A stretch of 33,692 bases of DNA, taken from the IMG/VR virus record IMGVR_UViG_3300046796_000315, positions 1-33,692 of that record. One strand, written 5' to 3'. The position numbers and the translations under genes were made by a program. This DNA is from a virus. This document shows, in pieces, positions 28,164 through 33,692 of the stretch. The notes beneath the pieces were generated by a model. The model did not search any database. It was not told the DNA's origin and was given only the letters and a program-made list of their open reading frames with translations. Position 1 is the stretch's first letter. Each line of letters begins with the position of its first letter.

Positions 28164-28354
28164 TGGGAGCAATTACAGCAGCCCCTACGCCTCCGAAAAG
28201 CGGAGCAGGAAAAGGCTTCTACGTCGATTTCCTGTGGCAGTTGGATACGGTGATCTCGCGCTTCAGCGATGACACGTCCAACGGCACAACGGCAAACACA
28301 ATCGCGGAACTGCGTACGTTCATCGTCGCACAGATCGCGGCACTGACAGCGTAA
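28163..28354 (+). CDS. small virion-region protein (63 aa)
   Basis: The product begins MGAITAAPTP. After a Pro-rich start it has one helix pair (YVDFLWQLDTVISRF and TIAELRTFIVAQIAAL). It is coupled to the previous gene and followed after 13 nt by a similar-sized gene. Possibly a head-completion or internal head peptide; no family is recognised. Confidence 0.6.
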   Translation: MGAITAAPTPPKSGAGKGFYVDFLWQLDTVISRFSDDTSNGTTANTIAELRTFIVAQIAALTA

Positions 28355-28367
28355 GGAAGGAGAACCA

Positions 28368-28532
28368 ATGGCAGCAGCAACTCAAGTTCCCTCGGGAACA
28401 TGGCACAGCAAAGGCTGGGTAGTCGAGCTCATCGCGAACATCAACACCGCGGTGGCTGAAGGCATCTTCGCAGGATCGGACACTGTGACGACCGCACTCG
28501 CGAATCTGGCAACAGAACGCGACGACCGCTAA
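28368..28532 (+). CDS. small virion-region protein (54 aa)
   Basis: AAGGAAGGAG lies 6 nt before the ATG. The product begins MAAATQVPSG and has a single main helix (VVELIANINTAVAEGI) and a charged end. It resembles the preceding 63-residue protein in size and layout (short polar start, then a helix pair ending in an Ala/Leu-rich segment). It is the last gene before the terminator. Function unknown. Confidence 0.6.
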   Translation: MAAATQVPSGTWHSKGWVVELIANINTAVAEGIFAGSDTVTTALANLATERDDR

Positions 28533-28543
28533 GCTTTTCAGGC

Positions 28544-28615
28544 AAAGGCCCCGCGCTCGGAACGACGAAACAATCCATTGAGTCGTGCAGATCTGAGCAA
28601 GGGGCCTTTTATTTT
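28544..28615 (+). terminator. branched terminator after the capsid operon
   Basis: A 9-bp base stem (AAAGGCCCC with GGGGCCTTT) encloses further stems GCTC/GAGC and ACGAC/GTCGT, and TTTTATTTTC follows. The T-run and strong base support a rho-independent terminator. The inner stems, over a loop of about 50 nt, are unusual for a simple terminator. Confidence 0.8.
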
Positions 28616-28626
28616 CGGAGGCGAAA

Positions 28627-29331
28627 ATGAATTACCTTTATCTACTCGGTCCCCTGTCCCTATCCCCCTGGCAAAATAACGAAATTCGATACTCTCTGCG
28701 ATCAGTTGGAGCGCTGGACCGGCGCGCCCGGATCTTCATCGCAGGACCAGAGGTACCCGATTTCCTATCCGCAATTACCCATATCCCCGTAGAGATCAAA
28801 CCGGTCTTCGGGAAGTACAAGAACATGCAGCGCCAGTTGAAAGAGGCCTGTGAGGCCGCTCACGTACCGGAAGACCTGCTCCTGATGAACGACGACTTCC
28901 TTATCCGGAAGACGCCGGTCTGGGATTGGTCCCCGACCTACACTGGCATGATTCCCAAGCACGACCCGCGTAAACCCGGGAACAGATGGCGCAGGTCGCT
29001 CGTGGCGACCGGCGTATGGCTTCAGGGACAGGGAATAGAGGAACCTCGCTGCTATGAGGGCCACACCCCCATGCCGTTCGAAAAAACCAAGGCTCTGCCC
29101 ATCCTCCGCCGGCTGATCGTGCATGAAAAAGATCTTCAGTTCCGCTCGGCTTATGGTAATCTTGTTGATGTTGGAGGCAAGTTGCACCCGAACGCGAAGC
29201 GTTCCGATCCGGAGAAGTGGCCGGAGGACAGTCCGTTCTGGTCACTTAAAAGTAACGTGAACGAAAAAGCAAAAACATTTTTAGCAACATGGCTGGCGAA
29301 ACCTTCGCCCTGGGAGAATCAAAATGGCTAA
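28627..29331 (+). CDS. Stealth-like sugar-phosphate transferase (234 aa)
   Basis: The sequence follows the Stealth/CR2 pattern of hexose-1-phosphate transferases. EIRYSLRSVGALDRRARIFI (residues 19-38) is followed by a helix and DLLLMNDDFLI with the Asp-Asp at 89-90. A Lys/His-containing IVHEKDLQFRSAYG comes later. Known Stealth proteins build capsules or cell-wall polysaccharides. Here the gene stands alone between head and tail genes, with GGAGG before its ATG and a terminator just upstream. It may decorate virion proteins or modify host glycans. The family call is moderately sure, the substrate unknown. Confidence 0.65.
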   Translation: MNYLYLLGPLSLSPWQNNEIRYSLRSVGALDRRARIFIAGPEVPDFLSAITHIPVEIKPVFGKYKNMQRQLKEACEAAHVPEDLLLMNDDFLIRKTPVWDWSPTYTGMIPKHDPRKPGNRWRRSLVATGVWLQGQGIEEPRCYEGHTPMPFEKTKALPILRRLIVHEKDLQFRSAYGNLVDVGGKLHPNAKRSDPEKWPEDSPFWSLKSNVNEKAKTFLATWLAKPSPWENQNG

Positions 29332-29878
29332 ATGGCACCCTGCATCTGAAAGTCCGGAACCACCTGATTGGTTCGTCCGCGAATTGAGAAAGATCGATCC
29401 TGAAATGCGCGTAGTCTGGGGAATGGAGCGGTACCTCAACGCGCAGTGGGCGATTGAACGAAAGATGCCCGCGGAACAGTACTGGCTGGCGTACGAATCG
29501 ATCCTGTCCAGCAACGAAGACCGATTCATCGATCAGCCCATCTTCGATGTGCAGCAACCGATTTTCGATCCTGAAACCGGAACTGTCATCAGCTACAAAC
29601 AGATCGGCACCCGCAAGTTCGATCTGGCGCCGGAGTACGAGCACATCGCGTTCACGAAAGAGTTGGGATCGCAGCTGCTCGATAAAATCAAGAAGCTTTG
29701 CTGGCAGCACGCACATCCGGAAGAGACTCGCGCAGCGGATGAAGCGGAGAAGGAACAGCGCGCGATCGACCAGAAAGCGAAGCGTGTTGAGGCAGCGATT
29801 GACGCGATTCCGGAGGCCCTGTTGGAGACGCGCAAGGCCGTTCAGTTCGGATACGGGGACAAGCGCAACGAGAACTAA
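29324..29878 (+). CDS. hypothetical protein (184 aa)
   Basis: The product begins MAKWHPASES. It has a Trp/Pro-rich start, a helical middle (VVWGMERYLNAQWAIERKM) and a charged helix around residues 130-165 (AADEAEKEQRAIDQKAKRV). It overlaps the transferase by 8 nt with GGGAGAA as ribosome site. Its place before the tail adaptor suggests a head-tail or injection-related role, but nothing in it is recognised. Confidence 0.65.
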   Translation: MAKWHPASESPEPPDWFVRELRKIDPEMRVVWGMERYLNAQWAIERKMPAEQYWLAYESILSSNEDRFIDQPIFDVQQPIFDPETGTVISYKQIGTRKFDLAPEYEHIAFTKELGSQLLDKIKKLCWQHAHPEETRAADEAEKEQRAIDQKAKRVEAAIDAIPEALLETRKAVQFGYGDKRNEN

Positions 29879-29881
29879 TGG

Positions 29882-29887
29882 TACACT
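29882..29887 (+). promoter_or_regulatory. extended -10 candidate (TGGTACACT)
   Basis: TACACT with TGG upstream lies 16 nt before the ATG at 29904, with GAGGAGGAG as ribosome site between them. No -35 is clear. Confidence 0.3.
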
Positions 29888-29903
29888 TTAGAGGAGGAGA
29901 CAC

Positions 29904-30644
29904 ATGTCAACAGTAGCGGTATTCAATGGCTTCGGCCAGTACGAAATGAAAAACGACGGGCAGAAAGGCATCACCCTGAAACACGGTGGCGTCGAATTCT
30001 GGTTCCCGTTCAACGAAGTAACCTATCTTCCCGATTTCACCTTGAGGGAAGTCGACCATCGCGAATCCACTTCGGACGGCGATGAGGAATCCTTTCTCGT
30101 CTACAAGACGGTCAGGATCTCCGGCAACCGCCTGGCAGAGGAATTGCTGGAAACCCAAGTCCCATACGCAAACAGCTTGAAAGGGATCGTTCTGATTTCG
30201 AGCGATCGCACAAAGCGCAAAGATTCTCACGTCGAAATCTGGGCAGGCACCAGCGAAGAAGGAACACGGTTGACGACTGAAGTTCAGGAAGTCGAAGCCA
30301 GTGAATTCGAAATCGCGGATGCTCATGCCAAGGCCCGCGCGTACAAGGAAGAGATCATCAATCAGTACTTCCAAGCGAAACGCGAACGGCTTGCCGGTGG
30401 TCATGGTCCGATCTTCCCGACAGGAAACATCAAAGTTTTCATGAAGGAACTCGGCATCAAGGACATCGACGATGTGACACGCCAGTTGGAGACGGTTGCG
30501 GCAACGCCCGGAATTTCCAACGAACAGTTGATGCTTCTGATTCAGGGAATCATCGCTGCTTCAAAGTCGCCTGCACCCCCTGTGCCGGCCGCTGCAGAAC
30601 CAGCGAAGAACGTCAAGGAAACCGCGGAAAGCCTTATTGGCTAA
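29904..30644 (+). CDS. hypothetical protein (246 aa)
   Basis: The product begins MSTVAVFNGF. The first 120 residues are beta-rich (GITLKHGGVEFWFPFNEV). A helical stretch follows, with an Ala/Lys-rich segment (YKEEIINQYFQAKRERLAGG), then a Pro/Ala linker and a short C-terminal helix. It lies in the tail region and could be a minor virion protein. No domain is recognised. Confidence 0.65.
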   Translation: MSTVAVFNGFGQYEMKNDGQKGITLKHGGVEFWFPFNEVTYLPDFTLREVDHRESTSDGDEESFLVYKTVRISGNRLAEELLETQVPYANSLKGIVLISSDRTKRKDSHVEIWAGTSEEGTRLTTEVQEVEASEFEIADAHAKARAYKEEIINQYFQAKRERLAGGHGPIFPTGNIKVFMKELGIKDIDDVTRQLETVAATPGISNEQLMLLIQGIIAASKSPAPPVPAAAEPAKNVKETAESLIG

Positions 30645-30651
30645 TCTCGGG

Positions 30652-30657
30652 TATAAT
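30652..30657 (+). promoter_or_regulatory. leaderless-type -10 box (TATAAT)
   Basis: A perfect TATAAT ends 6 nt before the ATG at 30664, and no Shine-Dalgarno sequence is present. It occupies the only gap in this gene block. Confidence 0.5.
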
Positions 30658-30663
30658 TGATGC

Positions 30664-31377
30664 ATGACCACATCAGAAATGCTCACTCTGATCAGCCAGA
30701 GGACCAAAGTTAAGAACGACCCGAAAGTTCTCAATGAGCTCAGGGCAGCTTACAGATGGGCCGTCAACCGGATCTTTAATTCGGCTGACGGCCCTCAACT
30801 TCTGGTGACTGTTGGAGAAGAACTTCCCGCTCTCGTCGCCACCACCCGTGACTATGATCTCGAGACAAACCTTGTCGGCGGAAGCCTGCTCGGTCTGCAG
30901 ACGCTATGGGCGAAGCTGCCGTCAGAGACTATCTTCACGCGGCTGATTCCCCGGGAGATCTCGCAGCAGGATTTCATCGCAATGGACTCCAGCACCGCGG
31001 CTGATCCCCAGATCGCAACCGGATATCCGGTGTTCTATGCGGTCACAAACTTTGGGCAGGTCCGTTTTGCTCCGTCGCTGCCCGCTGCCACTGTGCTGCG
31101 CGCTGACTACTCACGCATTGGACCGGCGCCGGATCCGACAACGAATCCGACGCAACAGGACGGCACAGACCTGCCCAGCTTGTTCCATGACGCTCTGGTG
31201 AACAAGGCATGCGCCCACCTATTCGACACGCTCGACGATGATCGTGCAGGCGGATGGGAGACTCGCGCAATCGACTTTTTGAACACTGCAATCTATACAG
31301 CAGGTAAAGGCACGCGCACCGCGCGGCCCGTTGAGACACGACCGTTCCGCAGAGGAAATCGAAGGAGAGGAATTTAA
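30664..31377 (+). CDS. head-tail adaptor, podovirus type (237 aa)
   Basis: The N-terminus is helical (MLTLISQRTKVKNDPKVLNELRAAYRWAVNRIF, cut here to NELRAAYRWAVNR). The middle is beta-rich with TRDYDLETNLVGG and GYPVFYAVTNFGQVRFAP. A C-terminal helix bundle (LFHDALVNKACAHLFDTL) and a basic Arg-rich end follow. This order is typical of gp4/gp11-like adaptors that join portal and nozzle. The large nozzle-like protein two genes downstream supports this. Confidence 0.6.
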   Translation: MTTSEMLTLISQRTKVKNDPKVLNELRAAYRWAVNRIFNSADGPQLLVTVGEELPALVATTRDYDLETNLVGGSLLGLQTLWAKLPSETIFTRLIPREISQQDFIAMDSSTAADPQIATGYPVFYAVTNFGQVRFAPSLPAATVLRADYSRIGPAPDPTTNPTQQDGTDLPSLFHDALVNKACAHLFDTLDDDRAGGWETRAIDFLNTAIYTAGKGTRTARPVETRPFRRGNRRRGI

Positions 31378-31378
31378 C

Positions 31379-31624
31379 ATGCCTGCAAAAACAGAAGCAC
31401 AGCGGGAACTGTTCGCGATCGCGGAGCACCACCCCGACAAGCTGTTCAAGAAAAACAAGAAGATCCTCGGCAGTATGTCGAAGGGTCAGATGCACGACTT
31501 CGCCGCAACGAAGGGACTGAAGAAACATGTGGACAGCGAAAAAGGTGAGCCTAAAGATAAGGAAACGGGCCCGGGCGAAACGTCGGACAAGGTAAAGAAA
31601 CTCAAAGCACTGAGAGCGATCTAA
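31379..31624 (+). CDS. DUF3008-like small protein (81 aa)
   Basis: MPAKTEAQRELFAIAEHHPD resembles the start of small DUF3008-type phage and bacterial proteins (MPAKS-AQ-RLF). The remainder is Lys-rich and helical. GGAGAGG lies 8 nt before the ATG, and the gene overlaps the next one by one base (TAATG). The family's function is unknown. In phages it often lies near structural genes. Confidence 0.6.
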   Translation: MPAKTEAQRELFAIAEHHPDKLFKKNKKILGSMSKGQMHDFAATKGLKKHVDSEKGEPKDKETGPGETSDKVKKLKALRAI

Positions 31625-33510
31625 TGGCTGTTCGAAATGTGAAGCCCCACGACATTGAATTGTGGAGGGGCCTCAACTCATTCATCAATCGGACGAACAT
31701 CGACGAGCAGTCCTGGATTGAATCAGACAACGTTCTGGTCAACGCCAGGGGTGAAGCGGAAGCCCTTCGTTCGCCCAAAGCGTTTGGTGAAAGCCTCATC
31801 ATTGAGGACAGCTGCTGCGCCTCCGATCCGTCGGATCCTTGCAGCGAAGAGGAAGCGAACGTTCTGAGCATGGACGAATTCCAGCGCACGGCTGGAAACG
31901 TTCTGGTCATCGACAAAGGTGAAAAGTCTTATTACCTTCCTGAGGCCGGAGGCGTGCCGGTTCAGATCAAAGTAGGCAACGACGAGTTCGCGCCTTGGAC
32001 TTCGCTCTCGATCAACGACACGATGCAGCGCATCAACGGAGTCGAGTTCGTTCAGTTCATGAATGACCTCACGTCCGTTTATCGAAACGGAATCGATCCA
32101 CCCGCTGGCGCACCGATCCTCTCTTACGTGGCGAACGCCAGCGACTCAACGGTAGTGGCTACCAGCCTCTTCGGCAGCTACGCCTACATGAACAGCACCA
32201 CAGGGCATGTTAGTGCGCCCAGCCCGCTCAGCAACACGCTTGCAGCGAAAGCGGCCGGCTTCTCGGTGCAGTATACCGTTCAGCCCAGCGTGCAGCCCGG
32301 AGTCGATAAGATCGTGTTCTTCCTGACCGTCGACGGAGGGAACATCCCTTATCTGGTTCTGGATTGCTCATGCTCCTGCCCGCACACAATCGCCAACGGC
32401 GGAGTGATTGCAACAATCACGCAGAACGATATCGTGCGCGATACGCTCACGCCGGAGCCGCTGTACAACGACATTCCACCGGTGAATGCAGACTTCATGT
32501 TCAGCCACAAGGATCGGATCTTCCTCGTCGTCGATGGTGGGATGCGGTATTCCGGATTCGAGTCCTGCTACATCGGGAACCCGTACGAGTGCTGGCCGGA
32601 ACTGAATCAGCTGAATGTTCCCAACCGCAACGACAAAGCGGTCGGCGGCATCAGTACCCAATCTGGCGCATTGATCTTCGGTGAGAAGGACTGCTACCTG
32701 ATGACTGGCTATCCCAGCGACAAGGTGAGCTCTCCAAACAACACCATCGCGGTGACGGAGCATATTGACCAGTTGGATTGGAACATCGGCATCACGTATC
32801 CGAAGACCGCGGTGAAGACCCCCTTCGGAGTAATCTGGACCGATCAGACAAGACGCATCCGGTTGTGGAACCAGCAAGGGTTCCCATCTGAAATCGCACA
32901 GAACTTACGCACTGAGCTCGACGAGATGACCGGTACGATGACCGCGCGGTGGTTTCAGCACGGGAAGAACGGCGGATACTACGTTCTGACCGATGGCACC
33001 AAAACGCTTTTCATCATGGTCTACATGTCCACTCAGTCGGGGCAGATGCAATTCGGCTACGGCAAGAGCACGTACATCCAACCGGACTGCATGGCGAACG
33101 TGACCTTCAGCAACGTGGAGCATTTCTACTACGCTCAGGACGAACAGGTCTGGGAGATTCTCGATCCGGATCTGCAGGGTGATGGCTGGGCTGAAGGCAC
33201 TGAGATCTTCTTCAAGATGGTCGTCGGCGCCGACAACAACACGAAGTACACATCGCTTCACAGCATGTACTGCGACGGGAATCTGGAAGACCTCGAAATC
33301 TCGCACTCGCGGATGGATGAGTCTGACGTGGAACTCGTTCCGATGAGCAGCGATCAGGAAGCCGATACTGGCGGTTCTGTCTTCGGCCTGGCCGACTCTG
33401 AAGAGCGCCGGTATCACATCATCAAATTCGAATGGGGAATCGATGACCGCGCATTCCGCAACATCCACGGGTTCGTCGTCAACGTTCGTAAAAGCAACAG
33501 GGTGATCTGA
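31624..33510 (+). CDS. tail nozzle/tubular protein (628 aa)
   Basis: The protein is long and beta-rich, with repeated strand blocks that suggest a propeller-like platform. Examples are FMFSHKDRIFLVVDGGMRYS, cut here to SHKDRIFLVVDGG, GALIFGEKDCYLMTGYP and PFGVIWTDQTRRIRLW. Early and central Cys-rich segments (SCCASDPSDPC, DCSCSC) are present. Size, fold outline and place after a tail adaptor match the nozzle (gp10/gp12-like) proteins of podoviruses, which extend the DNA channel. The first residues (NVKPHDIELWRGLNSFINRT) also resemble that family. The start is coupled to the previous stop. Confidence 0.7.
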   Translation: MAVRNVKPHDIELWRGLNSFINRTNIDEQSWIESDNVLVNARGEAEALRSPKAFGESLIIEDSCCASDPSDPCSEEEANVLSMDEFQRTAGNVLVIDKGEKSYYLPEAGGVPVQIKVGNDEFAPWTSLSINDTMQRINGVEFVQFMNDLTSVYRNGIDPPAGAPILSYVANASDSTVVATSLFGSYAYMNSTTGHVSAPSPLSNTLAAKAAGFSVQYTVQPSVQPGVDKIVFFLTVDGGNIPYLVLDCSCSCPHTIANGGVIATITQNDIVRDTLTPEPLYNDIPPVNADFMFSHKDRIFLVVDGGMRYSGFESCYIGNPYECWPELNQLNVPNRNDKAVGGISTQSGALIFGEKDCYLMTGYPSDKVSSPNNTIAVTEHIDQLDWNIGITYPKTAVKTPFGVIWTDQTRRIRLWNQQGFPSEIAQNLRTELDEMTGTMTARWFQHGKNGGYYVLTDGTKTLFIMVYMSTQSGQMQFGYGKSTYIQPDCMANVTFSNVEHFYYAQDEQVWEILDPDLQGDGWAEGTEIFFKMVVGADNNTKYTSLHSMYCDGNLEDLEISHSRMDESDVELVPMSSDQEADTGGSVFGLADSEERRYHIIKFEWGIDDRAFRNIHGFVVNVRKSNRVI

Positions 33511-33692
33511 TGCCGTGCGTTATTGGCCGCACTTACATTCCAGAACCAGATTACAGCGCGAATGCGTTACCCTCTGTTCCAACAGTGAACAGCTTCCTCG
33601 CTATTCGGAACTTTCTGCAGGAGATCGTTGATCTGATCGAATCGCCGGCCGCGGCGTTGACCGTGCCGGGAATCATCGAAAACTTCACTGCT
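33510..33692 (+). CDS. hypothetical tail-region protein, 5' part (runs off the right edge)
   Basis: The frame begins at TGATG overlapping the nozzle stop and stays open for 61 codons to the window edge. The visible part begins MPCVIGRTYI and contains one helix (FLAIRNFLQEIVDLIE) followed by an Ala/Pro-rich turn. Position suggests a further tail protein. Too little is visible to name it. Confidence 0.65.
   Translation, partial: MPCVIGRTYIPEPDYSANALPSVPTVNSFLAIRNFLQEIVDLIESPAAALTVPGIIENFTA

Overview
The window is one continuous slice of a tailed bacteriophage genome (Caudoviricetes), open at both ends. The evidence is a packed replication block on the minus strand, a virion and lysis block on the plus strand, stop/start overlaps between most neighbouring genes, and recognisable phage proteins: family A DNA polymerase, SNF2 helicase, VRR-NUC nuclease, DUF2800 and DUF2815 proteins, terminase, portal, scaffold, HK97-like capsid, podovirus-like tail proteins, 3TM holin and GH24 lysozyme. 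No integrase or repressor is seen. The host cannot be named from the sequence. The GC content looks moderate to high, and a lipoprotein with a classical lipobox fits a diderm host.

Left arm (1-15701, minus strand, read right to left). From the centre leftwards there are many small early proteins, several with CxxC zinc-binding pairs or single membrane helices. They include a cytosine-methyltransferase-like protein, a lipoprotein and an Endo VII-type HNH nuclease. Next comes a coiled-coil protein whose first 90 codons overlap the gene before it by 272 nt in another frame. The replication/recombination set follows: DUF2800 nuclease-like protein, DUF2815 protein, an RNA region of about 580 bp with three tRNA-like elements, a second Endo VII-type nuclease, DNA polymerase, a membrane coiled-coil protein, a secreted Ig-like protein, VRR-NUC nuclease and the truncated helicase.

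Centre (15702-16579). About 880 bp without convincing genes separates the two divergent arms. It holds direct and inverted repeats, a 16-bp stem-loop and a palindromic operator candidate, and is the best candidate here for a replication origin and/or control region.

Right arm (16580-33692, plus strand). Order: a possible small terminase or head protein, tandem Ig-like proteins and other virion-accessory proteins, a third HNH nuclease, a large terminase split into ATPase and nuclease ORFs, the lysis cassette, portal, scaffold, terminator, capsid, small head proteins, a structured terminator, a Stealth-like transferase, and tail adaptor/nozzle proteins. Two genes point backwards: a JAMM/MPN metalloprotease between the endolysin and the portal, and a fourth HNH nuclease between the scaffold and the capsid. 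Several plus-strand genes lack a useful Shine-Dalgarno sequence and instead carry a TAnnnT box ending exactly 6 nt before the ATG, which suggests leaderless transcripts.

The most unusual points are the split terminase, the antisense JAMM protease with a leader peptide, the tRNA-like cluster with aberrant anticodon loops, the long out-of-frame overlap, the repeat-rich central region, and the leaderless-type starts.
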